Part shown: positions 1-7,153 of the stretch, one piece after another
How positions within the stretch are numbered: the first letter of the stretch is position 1
Layout: every line of letters begins with the position of its first letter
DNA from: CAYWOS01 sp964459985
GTDB lineage: Bacteria > Bacillota > Clostridia > Christensenellales > Aristaeellaceae
NCBI GenBank assembly: GCA_964459985.1
Contig: CAYWOS010000026.1
Location: 1-33,184 of the forward strand
Reading direction: 5' to 3'
Length of the DNA: 33,184 nt
The notes under the pieces: model-generated
The model's input: the letters and a program-made list of their open reading frames with translations, nothing else
Told to the model about the DNA's origin: nothing
Databases searched by the model: none
Position numbers and translations under genes: made by a program

Positions 1-447
1 GCCGGAGCGGGGTTGATCGCGGCTCATCATGCGTCTGTCCGCCTGCGCCTGCAGCGATTCCGGCGGCATTTCCATGATCTCGATTTCATTGCCGTCGGGA
101 TCACGAATCCAGAACATCAGGCAGCGCGATCCTCCCGTCCTGATCGGCGTCGCCTCCGTGCCGCCGCGTTCCCTGATTTCGTCGTATGTCTTTTGAATAT
201 CCCCGGTTTTCAGGCAGATATGGCACAGTCCGGTCACGCCGTCGCGCCGGTCCCCTTCCCGCGTCCCGCCGCCGAAGAGCTCGATGTACTCGCCCGGAGC
301 GATGTACATATAGATGGTCGACGGCGCGCCGTCCGCGCCGGTCATGCGAAACGCCTCCTCAAGCCCCAGAACCTCGGCATACCAGCGCGCGCTTTTCAGG
401 ATATCGGCCGATCGAACCGCCACATGGCATAATCCGCTGATCATCAT
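1..447 (-). CDS. VOC-fold (glyoxalase/bleomycin-resistance type) protein, partial at the 3' end
   Basis: The reading frame stays open for 149 codons from an ATG at 447 to the window edge, so the C-terminus is missing, probably by only a few residues because the family is usually 120-150 aa. The protein shows two beta-alpha-beta-beta-beta modules. The first begins with GLCHVAVRS (His8) and contains YMYIAPGEYIELFGGG. The second begins with GLCHICLKT and ends with the family signature DPDGNEIEIME. His and Glu at these positions are the usual metal or ligand side chains of glyoxalase I, dioxygenases and thiol transferases. A weak TGAGGA ribosome-binding site precedes the ATG, which is followed by a second Met codon. 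No partner gene hints at the substrate, so only the fold is called. It could be a lactoylglutathione-lyase-like enzyme, but this is not demonstrated. Confidence 0.85.
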   Translation of the reverse strand, partial: MMISGLCHVAVRSADILKSARWYAEVLGLEEAFRMTGADGAPSTIYMYIAPGEYIELFGGGTREGDRRDGVTGLCHICLKTGDIQKTYDEIRERGGTEATPIRTGGSRCLMFWIRDPDGNEIEIMEMPPESLQAQADRRMMSRDQPRSG

Positions 448-643
448 GATTCCTCATTTCATCCTATATTGCGTCCCCGTAATCGGGGAACGATTTCCGG
501 TCAAGCTTCCGATCGGTATCGGCGCGCGTCCCGCCGCGGGGACAAAGGAGCGTGCTTTTTAGCGGGCGGGATGCATTCGCAAATCGTGCCGGGAGCGGCG
601 TGTGCCGCGCGGAAAACGGATGATCGCCCGGCGGAACGACATA

Positions 644-672
644 TTGACAAAAGAAGGCATTTCCTGTACAAT
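644..672 (+). promoter_or_regulatory. Sigma-A promoter of the YegP-like gene
   Basis: A perfect -35 TTGACA (644-649) and -10 TACAAT (667-672) are separated by 17 bp, giving a start near 679 and a leader of about 27 nt that carries the GAGGTG ribosome-binding site. Confidence 0.85.
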
Positions 673-705
673 TAGGGAGAAAAAAAGGAAAATGAGGTGA
701 ACATC

Positions 706-1074
706 ATGGGGAAATATGTCGTAAAGCAAACGGCGACCGGGTACAACTTCGCGCTGAAGGCGACCAACGGCGAGATCATTGCCTCCTCTGAAGTCTATCA
801 GTCAAAGGTATCCTGCAAGGCCGGCATCGCCAGCGTGAAAGCGAACGCGCCCGTCGCCGCGCTCGAGGATCAGACGATCGAAGGTTTCGCGGCGCAGCGC
901 CATCCCAAGTTCGAGGTATACGCCGATAAAGGCGGCCAGTTCCGCTTCCGTCTCAAGGCGAAGAACGGTCAGGTCATCGCGTCCTCCGAGGCGTATGTCA
1001 ACAAACCCAACTGCTTAAACGGCGTCGAGTCCGTCCGCAGGAACGCCGATTCGCCCGTCGAGGAAGCCGAGTAA
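706..1074 (+). CDS. YegP-type DUF1508 protein with two tandem domains
   Basis: A 122-aa protein made of two copies of the roughly 50-residue DUF1508 unit. The first copy has YNFALKATNGEIIASSEVY and the second FRFRLKAKNGQVIASSEAY, each followed by an N/C-G-(I/V)-x-SV segment. This is the architecture of E. coli YegP, a small protein of unknown biochemical role. I chose the ATG at 706. A GTG nine bases upstream lies inside the GAGGTG ribosome-binding site and cannot be the start. The gene has its own consensus promoter and its own terminator, so it is monocistronic and probably well expressed. The acidic tail (PVEEAE) follows the second repeat. Function is not known; a stress-related role has been suggested for relatives but nothing here tests it. 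Confidence 0.93.
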   Translation: MGKYVVKQTATGYNFALKATNGEIIASSEVYQSKVSCKAGIASVKANAPVAALEDQTIEGFAAQRHPKFEVYADKGGQFRFRLKAKNGQVIASSEAYVNKPNCLNGVESVRRNADSPVEEAE

Positions 1075-1133
1075 CGAAGCGTCGGCCATCGGGGACGCCG
1101 CAGGCATCCCCGTGATTAATCGCGTTGATCCGA

Positions 1134-1157
1134 GGATCGCCCGACGGCGGTCCTTTT
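1134..1157 (+). terminator. Intrinsic terminator behind the YegP-like gene
   Basis: An 8-bp stem GGATCGCC / GGCGGTCC (one G-T pair) with loop CGAC is followed directly by TTTTCT. It sits 60 nt after the stop codon. Confidence 0.65.
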
Positions 1158-1178
1158 CTGTGCGCGGAAGACGCCGTT

Positions 1179-1547
1179 TCACACCGTCTGTCCCGTCAGC
1201 TCCATCTGCTTCTTCTTTGTCAGCTTGCCGAGCACGGCGAGGTAGGCGTGATCGAGCATATCGCGCAGCACGTCGTCGGGCACCCCGCCGTCGGGGCGAA
1301 CCGAGTTCCAGTGCCGCTTGTCGCAATAGTAGCCCGGTATGACGTCGGCGTATTGCGCGCGCCAGAACTCGCCCTCGTCCGGATCGAGCTTGAGGGTGAT
1401 GTAGTACGGCTTGTCCTCGCGGTCAAGGCACACGGCGGCGAACATTTTGTCGCCGATCTTATAGCGAATCCAGTTCCAGTCGGCCTGCAAATCCTTCACG
1501 ACGCCCTTCTTGGCGAGCAGGTAATCGTCGATCCACGGATAACGCAT
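1179..1547 (-). CDS. MmcQ/YjbR family protein (DUF419)
   Basis: A 122-aa protein of the usual length for this family, with the diagnostic YYCDKRHWNSV segment at residues 73-83 and the upstream pattern RYKIGDKMFA...YYITLKLDP. The fold is the CyaY-like alpha/beta sandwich found in YjbR, often annotated as DNA-binding, although evidence for that is thin. The ATG at 1547 has a strong GGGAGGGG ribosome-binding site a few bases upstream. The gene is divergent from the acetyltransferase gene that starts at 1658 and convergent with the YegP-like gene. Family assignment is firm; cellular role is unknown. Confidence 0.93.
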   Translation of the reverse strand: MRYPWIDDYLLAKKGVVKDLQADWNWIRYKIGDKMFAAVCLDREDKPYYITLKLDPDEGEFWRAQYADVIPGYYCDKRHWNSVRPDGGVPDDVLRDMLDHAYLAVLGKLTKKKQMELTGQTV

Positions 1548-1599
1548 GCAATCCCCTCCCGATTCTGTGGTGATAATTGATCAACCTGTCCCGCCGCTC

Positions 1600-1628
1600 T
1601 TCCCATACGCGACGATCTGTGGTAAACT
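1600..1628 (+). promoter_or_regulatory. Extended -10 promoter of the acetyltransferase/ASCH operon
   Basis: TTCCCA (1600-1605) lies 17 bp from TAAACT (1623-1628), and a TG at 1620-1621 gives the TGn extension. The predicted start near 1635 leaves a short leader containing AAAGGAGG. Confidence 0.55.
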
Positions 1629-1657
1629 ATACGCAGAACGCGAAAGGAGGAACGCGC

Positions 1658-2110
1658 GTGAGGGTATACGAGGCGCAAAACGGCGATCTGGGCACGGCGG
1701 CGGCGCTTGCCGCTCGATTGTGGCCGGAGCACACGGCGGACGAGCTTCTGGACGAATTACGGGACATCACGGCCTGCGGCGGCGCGGTCTTTCTCGCGGA
1801 GGAGGACGGCGTCGCGGCGGGCTTTTTACAATGCCAGCTTCGCAACGACTACGTCGAGGGGACCGATTCCTCGCCGGTCGGCTATCTGGAGGGCGTCTAC
1901 GTGCGGGAGGAATACCGCCTGCGCGGCGTCGCCTCGGCGCTGCTCGACGCGGCGGAGCGCTGGGCGGCGGAACGCGGCTGCACAGAGTTTGCCAGCGACT
2001 GCGAGCTTGACAATGCCGACAGCCTCGCGTTTCACCTGCGCGCGGGCTTCCGGGAGGCCAATCGCGTGATCTGCTTCGCCAAACGACTTGACGGAGGATA
2101 CAAACAATGA
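1658..2110 (+). CDS. AAC(6')-I-like aminoglycoside N-acetyltransferase (GNAT family)
   Basis: A 150-aa GNAT protein predicted to transfer acetyl from acetyl-CoA to an amine. It resembles the AAC(6')-Iaa/Iy group: LRNDYVEGTDSSPVGYLEG corresponds to the RHDYVNGxDSSPVxFLEG motif as I recall it in those enzymes. It is followed by the acetyl-CoA loop YRLRGVAS, then GCTEFASD, an AGFREANRVICF beta-bulge segment and the KRL end. I chose the GTG at 1658 because AAAGGAGG (1643-1650) ends seven bases before it; the in-frame ATG at 1577 lies upstream of the promoter. It overlaps the next gene by ATGA, so the two are translationally coupled. Chromosomal AAC(6') enzymes can be intrinsic resistance genes or have other natural substrates; the sequence cannot tell which. 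Confidence 0.85.
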   Translation: MRVYEAQNGDLGTAAALAARLWPEHTADELLDELRDITACGGAVFLAEEDGVAAGFLQCQLRNDYVEGTDSSPVGYLEGVYVREEYRLRGVASALLDAAERWAAERGCTEFASDCELDNADSLAFHLRAGFREANRVICFAKRLDGGYKQ

Positions 2111-2451
2111 TTCACTTCATGACGCTGAACCCCGCCCCCTACGCCGCCATGCAGCGCGGCGAAAAGACGGTCGAAATGCGGCTGTACGACGACAAGCGCC
2201 GCGCCGTGCAAACGGGCGACATCATCCGCTTCACCTGCCCGGGCTTCACGGGCGAATCGCTCAACGCGCGCGTCGACGCCGTTCGCGTGTTTCCCGATTT
2301 CGCCGCGCTGTACGCCGCGTACGACAAGCGCGCTTTGGGCTACGCCGTCGGCGCTTTGGCCGATCCGCGCGATATGGAGCGGTATTACTCCCCCGCGCGC
2401 ATCGCGCGATACGGCGTCGTCGCGCTTGAAATCACGCTGACCGATCGTTGA
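2107..2451 (+). CDS. ASCH domain protein
   Basis: A 114-aa single-domain protein. The N-terminal pattern LNPAPYAAMQRGEKTVEMRLYDDKRRAVQTGD matches the ASCH signature (a GxKxxExR segment followed by a GDxIxF strand) of this PUA-like fold. The fold is used by RNA-binding proteins and by the N4-acetylcytidine amidohydrolase YqfB. The conserved Lys/Glu/Arg of GEKTVEMR line the presumed pocket. The start codon overlaps the acetyltransferase stop in ATGA, so both are made from one transcript. The pairing of an acetyltransferase with a domain family that includes a deacetylating enzyme is suggestive, but no functional link is established. Confidence 0.88.
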   Translation: MIHFMTLNPAPYAAMQRGEKTVEMRLYDDKRRAVQTGDIIRFTCPGFTGESLNARVDAVRVFPDFAALYAAYDKRALGYAVGALADPRDMERYYSPARIARYGVVALEITLTDR

Positions 2452-2467
2452 TCGGCCGGCGCCGCCG

Positions 2468-3259
2468 TCACAGGCAGAAGTGGAAGAAGCGCAGCACCTC
2501 GTAAAAATCGTCGTGCTCGAACGCGATCGAGCGCATCCCGCTTTCGCGCGCGCCGGGATAAAAGGCGAATCTGCGCGCCTTCTGATGCTTCAGATACCCG
2601 ATTTCAACGGAAAAATGATCGGGCATGGGATAAAGCCGCTTCGGCGCTTTCACGGCGCGCGCGGCGGCTTCCCTGATCATCCGCGCGGCGACGGCGGGAT
2701 GCGGCGACGCCGTGCCCCCGCCCGCGCCCCGGCTGACGGCGACCGCCTCGATGCCCGGCATTTTGGTCTTCAGCCAGTCGCACAACATCTGATCGCCCGT
2801 CGCCATCAGCAGCGGCACGCCGAGATACGAGGCGATCATGGCCGAAATCATCAGCTCCGAAGCGATCTCGCCGTTGATCCTGACAAATTCGATGCCGGTA
2901 TCCATCGTGTGCGCGAGCGGATTGCCGTTCCACATGGCGGCGGAATGATACCCGGTGCAGATCACGCCGTCGAACGTCCTGTCCAGCCCGTACATCATGC
3001 AAAACGGGTCGTCCGCCCAGCCGCGAAACAGCGTGACCGCCTCGGGCAGCCCGTTCATATCGATATTGCGCGCCGAATCGTGCGCGTCCTTGACGAACAC
3101 CTCGTCCGCGCCGGCCGACAGCGCGCCCTCGCAGGCGGCGGCGACCTCGCGCGTCATTTGCGCGGCGAACGCCGCGTGATCGCCGTGCGATTTTTCCGTT
3201 TCGTCCCAGTGCGCGATGCCGCAGGTGCCCTCGATATCGGCGGAAAGAAAGATTTTCAT
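2468..3259 (-). CDS. dppA: M55 family D-aminopeptidase DppA
   Basis: A 263-aa zinc aminopeptidase of the M55 family, which in Bacillus subtilis releases D-amino acids from the N-terminus of peptides such as D-Ala-D-Ala. The metal ligands of that enzyme are present: Asp8 and Glu10 in SADIEGTCG, His60 in VKDAHDS, His105 in CTGYHS and Glu135 in INGEIASE. Further conserved elements are LLMATGDQ and the C-terminal region. There is no signal peptide, so it acts in the cytoplasm. No dpp transporter genes are adjacent; the upstream neighbour on the same strand is the DEAD-box helicase, 45 nt away, so co-transcription is possible. GAGGGGA supports the ATG at 3259. Confidence 0.93.
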   Translation of the reverse strand: MKIFLSADIEGTCGIAHWDETEKSHGDHAAFAAQMTREVAAACEGALSAGADEVFVKDAHDSARNIDMNGLPEAVTLFRGWADDPFCMMYGLDRTFDGVICTGYHSAAMWNGNPLAHTMDTGIEFVRINGEIASELMISAMIASYLGVPLLMATGDQMLCDWLKTKMPGIEAVAVSRGAGGGTASPHPAVAARMIREAAARAVKAPKRLYPMPDHFSVEIGYLKHQKARRFAFYPGARESGMRSIAFEHDDFYEVLRFFHFCL

Positions 3260-3304
3260 GCGTGTTCCCCTCGTATTTGAATGGAATGAACGGGCATCCG
3301 TCCG

Positions 3305-4531
3305 TCAAACGCTCTCGAAGAACGCCTCGCCCGCTTCGTTTCGGAGCACGCCCATCGAATCGAATTTGAGCGGGATGGGCGTCGATTTGACGTACTTGAG
3401 GATTTCATCCATGCGCACCGACTCGGTGAAGCTGAGCAGCGTGAACGCCACGCCGTGCTTGCGCGCGCGCCCCGTGCGCCCGATGCGGTGCAGATAGTAT
3501 TCGTTTTCGTTGGGCAGATCGTAATTGACGACCGCCTCGACGTCGTCCACGTCGATGCCGCGCGCGGCGACGTCGGTGCACACGAGGATGGGAAAGCGCC
3601 CGCGCTTGTAATCGGTCATCACGACGTTGCGCTTGGACTGCGGGATATCGCCGTGCAGCGCGCGCGCGTCGTAGCCCGCCTTGACGAGCCGGTCGCACAG
3701 GCGCTGCGTCATGCTCTTTGTGTTGGAAAAGATCATCACGCGGCGGTATACGTCGGCGTCGAGCAAATACAGGAGCTGATCGTATTTCTCCTCGCGCGTC
3801 GTGGGGATCACGTACTGCGTGATCTGCGGCCGGTTCTCCTTGGTCGCCTCGATGGTGATGCTGACGGGCTCGTGCTGATATTTCCACGATATGGTCAAAA
3901 CATCCTGATTGGTGGTCGCCGAGAACATGACGAACTGGCGCGTCGTCGGCACCGCTTCGATGATTTTGGAGACGTCCTTGATGAAGCCCATTTTCAGCAT
4001 CTCGTCCGCCTCGTCGATCACGAGCGTATGGACGTTATTGAGCTTCGCCGTGCCGCGCTGCATGTGATCAAGCATGCGTCCCGGCGTTGCGACGATGATC
4101 TGCGGGTTTTTGCGCAATTGCGTCATCTGCCGCGAAATGGGCTGACCGCCGTACAGCACGGCAATGCGCACCTCGGGAATGAACGCCGCCAGCTTGGTCA
4201 GTTCCTCGCCGATCTGCACGGCAAGCTCGCGCGTCGGCGCGAGCACAAGCTCCTGAATCCGCGAATCGGACAGGCTGATGTACTCGAGCATGGGGATGCC
4301 GAACGCGCAGGTCTTGCCCGTGCCCGTCGGCGCGATGGCGATGACGTCGTGCCCCTCCATCATCACGGGGATGGTTTCCTTCTGCACCGGCGTCATCTCA
4401 TGGAAGCCCATTTTGGCGACGGCGCGCATGATCTCCTTGGACAGATCCAAATTCTCAAATCCTGTGACAGTCTCGCTTTGCGGCAATGTTCCTTCGTCCT
4501 TCCCGGAGCCCGGCTCCGTTTCATCAATCAT
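3305..4531 (-). CDS. DEAD-box ATP-dependent RNA helicase
   Basis: A 408-aa protein consisting almost entirely of the two RecA-like helicase domains. Motifs in order: Q motif (GFENLDLS...GFHEMTPVQ, residues 24-50), Walker A APTGTGKT (67-74), PTRELA (99-104), GG and TPGR (149-152), DEAD (173-176), SAT (204-206), then in domain 2 ARGIDV and the arginine-finger motif HRIGRTGRA. It lacks the long basic tail of CshA/RhlE-type enzymes, which often anchors RNA or the degradosome. The frame is open far upstream, but I start at the ATG at 4531, because the promoter lies just before it and the residues beyond do not look like protein. This leaves almost no leader and no clear ribosome-binding site. Confidence 0.93.
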   Translation of the reverse strand: MIDETEPGSGKDEGTLPQSETVTGFENLDLSKEIMRAVAKMGFHEMTPVQKETIPVMMEGHDVIAIAPTGTGKTCAFGIPMLEYISLSDSRIQELVLAPTRELAVQIGEELTKLAAFIPEVRIAVLYGGQPISRQMTQLRKNPQIIVATPGRMLDHMQRGTAKLNNVHTLVIDEADEMLKMGFIKDVSKIIEAVPTTRQFVMFSATTNQDVLTISWKYQHEPVSITIEATKENRPQITQYVIPTTREEKYDQLLYLLDADVYRRVMIFSNTKSMTQRLCDRLVKAGYDARALHGDIPQSKRNVVMTDYKRGRFPILVCTDVAARGIDVDDVEAVVNYDLPNENEYYLHRIGRTGRARKHGVAFTLLSFTESVRMDEILKYVKSTPIPLKFDSMGVLRNEAGEAFFESV

Positions 4532-4544
4532 TGACAGCCGATAT

Positions 4545-4573
4545 AGTATACCACGTTCGCATCGGACGGTCAA
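4545..4573 (-). promoter_or_regulatory. Sigma-A promoter of the DEAD-box helicase gene
   Basis: Read on the minus strand, TTGACC (4573-4568) and TATACT (4550-4545) are 17 bp apart. The expected start near 4538 is only about seven bases before the ATG. Confidence 0.75.
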
Positions 4574-4599
4574 TCCGTCCCCTGCCGCGCGGCGAATGT

Positions 4600-4628
4600 T
4601 TGCCAAACGATAGAAATTATGGTATACT
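4600..4628 (+). promoter_or_regulatory. Sigma-A promoter of the tautomerase gene
   Basis: TTGCCA (4600-4605) and TATACT (4623-4628) are 17 bp apart, back to back with the helicase promoter. The leader of about 80 nt ends with a GGGAGGT ribosome-binding site. Confidence 0.75.
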
Positions 4629-4715
4629 GTCTGAGTATTTGGATTCTGATCGGCGCGGCGCATCGTGAATCCGCGCGCCGACGGGCGGAACCCACAAAAT
4701 CGGGAGGTATCGGGA

Positions 4716-5060
4716 ATGCCGTTTATCAGCACGCGCGTAAACTGCCCCGTCGATCCGGCGCAGGAAAAAGAGCTGGCGCGACGTTTTGGGCGGGATATCG
4801 AGCTAATCCCCGGCAAAACGGAGGATTGGCTGATGCTGCAGTTCGAGGACAACTGCCGCATGTATTTCAAGGGCGATTGTTCGCAAAAGCTGGCGTTCGT
4901 CAAGGTCATGCTCTACGGCAGCGCGAAGGGCGGCGCGTACGACGATCTGACGCGCGCCGTAACGCAATCGCTCCGCGACGTTCTCGGCATCGCCGCCGAC
5001 AAAGTATACGTCGAGTACGAATCGACCGAGCATTGGGGCTGGAACGGCTCTGAACTGTAA
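4716..5060 (+). CDS. MIF / phenylpyruvate tautomerase family protein
   Basis: A 114-aa protein, the normal size for the macrophage migration inhibitory factor fold of the tautomerase superfamily. The start at 4716 gives Met-Pro-Phe; Pro2 becomes the N-terminal catalytic base once Met is removed, and GGGAGGT at the right distance supports this start over the in-frame ATG at 4665. Other matches are KTEDWLMLQF (the K and SYMMV-like strand region), CSQKLAFVKVMLYGS and the C-terminal VYVEYESTEHWGWNGSEL, which resembles the GWN-S end of MIF. The likely reaction is keto-enol tautomerisation of phenylpyruvate-like acids, but bacterial MIF homologues are seldom assigned a natural substrate. A weak terminator separates it from the next gene. 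Confidence 0.92.
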   Translation: MPFISTRVNCPVDPAQEKELARRFGRDIELIPGKTEDWLMLQFEDNCRMYFKGDCSQKLAFVKVMLYGSAKGGAYDDLTRAVTQSLRDVLGIAADKVYVEYESTEHWGWNGSEL

Positions 5061-5066
5061 CGGATT

Positions 5067-5086
5067 GCCGCCGACGGGCGGCTTTT
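5067..5086 (+). terminator. Weak intrinsic terminator between the tautomerase and reductase genes
   Basis: GCCGCC / GGCGGC with loop GACG is followed by TTTT. It ends 16 bases before the next ATG, just upstream of that gene's GGAGG, and there is no room for a separate promoter in the gap. Confidence 0.55.
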
Positions 5087-5102
5087 CCGCATCGGAGGCT
5101 GT

Positions 5103-5810
5103 ATGACGCATCAAAAAGTCCTGATCACAGGCGGTTCGCGCGGCATCGGCGAAGCGATGGTCCGGCGGTTTGCTTTGGATCGCCGCGTGTATTTCACCTA
5201 CTGTCAAAGCGAGAGCAAGGCGCGCGCGCTGGAAAAGGAAACGAACGCCTCGGCGCTGCGCTGCGATATCCGCGACGATCGGCAGATCGACGCGCTCGCG
5301 GCGACCGTCGGGCGCGTCGATACGCTGATCCTCAACGCGGGCGTTTCGATGGTCGGATTGTTTCAGGATATGGATATCGCCGAAATGGACGAACTGCTGT
5401 CCGTAAATCTGCGCGGCGCCATGCTGACGGCGCGCGCGTTCCTGCCCGCCATGCTCTCGGCGCACGGCGGCTGCATCCTGTTGATTGCATCCGTCTGGGG
5501 ATTGGTCGGCGCCTCCTGCGAGGCGGCGTATTCGGCGTCCAAGGCGGCGCTGATCGGTCTGACGAAGGCGCTGGCGAAGGAGGTTTCCCCTTCGGGCGTT
5601 CGCGTCAACTGCCTGTGTCCCGGCGTGATTGACACCGATATGCTGAAGGAATACGGCGAGAGCGACCGGCAAAGCCTGATCGGGCGCACGCCGCTTGGCA
5701 GGCTGGGATTGCCGGACGACGTCGCCGACGCCGCCGCGTTCCTCTGCGGCGAGCAGGCGTCCTTTATTACCGGGCAGGCGCTGACGGTGGACGGCGGTTT
5801 CGCTCTATAA
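5103..5810 (+). CDS. SDR-family oxidoreductase (FabG-like 3-oxoacyl-ACP reductase)
   Basis: A 235-aa classical short-chain dehydrogenase. The cofactor motif TGGSRGIG is at residues 9-16, NAG at 78-80, and the catalytic tetrad Asn102, Ser130, Tyr143, Lys147 (in YSASK) is complete. The tail LTVDGGFAL is typical of FabG and relatives. The likely reaction is NAD(P)H-dependent reduction of a keto group. The gene is not within a fatty-acid cluster, so it is more likely an accessory paralogue than the essential FabG; the substrate is open. Expression probably comes from the tautomerase promoter through the weak terminator. GGAGG is positioned correctly before the ATG. Confidence 0.9.
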   Translation: MTHQKVLITGGSRGIGEAMVRRFALDRRVYFTYCQSESKARALEKETNASALRCDIRDDRQIDALAATVGRVDTLILNAGVSMVGLFQDMDIAEMDELLSVNLRGAMLTARAFLPAMLSAHGGCILLIASVWGLVGASCEAAYSASKAALIGLTKALAKEVSPSGVRVNCLCPGVIDTDMLKEYGESDRQSLIGRTPLGRLGLPDDVADAAAFLCGEQASFITGQALTVDGGFAL

Positions 5811-5863
5811 ATCGCGCGATCTTTGTCATATCCGACAAAAAACGCGAATTTTCGCAAACCATC

Positions 5864-5892
5864 TTCTCACAAGCGCCGTTTTCATGTATAAT
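5864..5892 (+). promoter_or_regulatory. Promoter of the PRPP synthetase operon
   Basis: TTCTCA (5864-5869) lies 17 bp from a perfect TATAAT (5887-5892). An inverted repeat TTTGTC-6-GACAAA (5822-5839) lies about 25 bp upstream of the -35 and could be an operator, although it might be chance. Confidence 0.65.
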
Positions 5893-5935
5893 TACGTTGA
5901 ACGCACACATGCTTGAGGAAGAAAGGGTGGTTGGC

Positions 5936-7147
5936 ATGAACAGCTTTCTGACGGAATGGAGCCGCGATTTCGGCAGTATTCCCATTGGTCCGCTCGGCGT
6001 GATCGTCCTGCCCGGCTGCGAGGAAATGGGCAAGAAAGTCAACGAATGGCTCATGCGGTGGAATACGCTGCAGGAATCTTCCGACGCCGAGTACTACACC
6101 ATGCCGGGCGTCAACCGCGACACCTTTCTCGTCAAAGCGTTCCACCCGCGCTTCGGCACGGGCGAGGGCAAATGCGTCATCAAGGAAAGCGTCCGCGGGT
6201 ATGACATCTACATCATCGTCGACGTCACCGCGTACAACAAAACCTATAAAATGTACGGCGTCGACGTCCCGATGTCGCCCGACGATTATTTTCAGGATCT
6301 CAAGCGCGTCATCGCCGCCGTCAGCGGGAAAGCCAAGCGCATCAACGTGATCATGCCCATGCTGTACGAGAGCCGCCAGCATCGCCGCACCACCCGCGAA
6401 AGTCTGGACTGCGCCATCGCGCTTCAGGAGCTTGAGAACATGGGCGTCGCCAACATCATCACCTTCGACGCGCACGATCCGCGCGTGCAAAACGCCATTC
6501 CCCTGATCGGTTTTGAAAACGTCATGCCCAACTATCAGATGCTCAAGGCGCTGTGTCGCTGCGTGCACGATCTGCGCATTGATAAGGATTCCATGATGAT
6601 CGTCAGCCCCGACGAGGGCGCCATGCAGCGCAACATCTACTACTCCTCCGTTTTGTCGCTGGAACTCGGTATGTTTTACAAGCGGCGCGACTACACCACC
6701 GTCATCAACGGCCGCAATCCCATTGTGGCGCACGAATACCTGGGCGCGTCGGTCGAGGGCAAGGACATCATCGTGGTCGACGACATGATTTCGTCCGGCG
6801 ATTCGATGATCGATCTGGCGTACGAGCTGAAAAAGCGCAAGGCGAACCGCATTTTTGTCATCGCGACCTTCGCCTTCTTCACCAACGGCATCGAGGAATT
6901 CCAGACAGCCTACGAAAAGGGCATCATCTACCGCCTGATCACCAGCAACCTCAACTATCGCCAGCCCGCGCTGCTCGAAGCGCCGTGGTACATCGAGGCG
7001 GATATCAGCAAGTACATTTCCTACATCATCGCCACCCTCAATCACGACCGTTCGATCCACGGCCTGCTCAATCCCTACGAGCGAATCCAGAATCTTCTGA
7101 AGAACTACAAGGCAAATCAGACGGCGTCAGGCTTTCGCCTGGCTTGA
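5936..7147 (+). CDS. prs: Ribose-phosphate pyrophosphokinase (PRPP synthetase)
   Basis: A 403-aa enzyme that makes PRPP from ribose 5-phosphate and ATP for purine, pyrimidine, histidine, tryptophan and NAD synthesis. The PRPP-binding signature VVDDMISSGDS is at residues 280-290. KRINVIMPMLYESRQHRR (135-151) corresponds to the flexible ATP loop, and FDAHDPRVQNA (178-188) to the metal/ATP segment. It is longer than the usual 310-320 aa form, with an N-terminal extension and an insert, as in a group of clostridial PRPP synthetases. I use the ATG at 5936, preceded by GAAAGGGTGG, rather than the in-frame ATG at 5897, which would leave an implausibly short leader. Two membrane-protein genes follow in the same operon. 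Confidence 0.92.
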   Translation: MNSFLTEWSRDFGSIPIGPLGVIVLPGCEEMGKKVNEWLMRWNTLQESSDAEYYTMPGVNRDTFLVKAFHPRFGTGEGKCVIKESVRGYDIYIIVDVTAYNKTYKMYGVDVPMSPDDYFQDLKRVIAAVSGKAKRINVIMPMLYESRQHRRTTRESLDCAIALQELENMGVANIITFDAHDPRVQNAIPLIGFENVMPNYQMLKALCRCVHDLRIDKDSMMIVSPDEGAMQRNIYYSSVLSLELGMFYKRRDYTTVINGRNPIVAHEYLGASVEGKDIIVVDDMISSGDSMIDLAYELKKRKANRIFVIATFAFFTNGIEEFQTAYEKGIIYRLITSNLNYRQPALLEAPWYIEADISKYISYIIATLNHDRSIHGLLNPYERIQNLLKNYKANQTASGFRLA

Positions 7148-7153
7148 GGCGCT

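Noticed and set aside
464..560. Inverted repeats (CCCCG-TAAT-CGGGG and GTCCC-6-GGGAC) upstream of the VOC gene as operators
   Set aside because: They are short, GC-rich and not aligned with a convincing promoter, so chance pairing is likely.
2441..2455. Hairpin CCGATC-GTT-GATCGG over the ASCH gene stop as a terminator
   Set aside because: No T-run follows on either strand, so only a short palindrome is evident.
4532..4909. N-terminal extension of the DEAD-box helicase frame
   Set aside because: The extension runs through the helicase promoter, the divergent tautomerase promoter and the tautomerase gene, and has no protein-like features.
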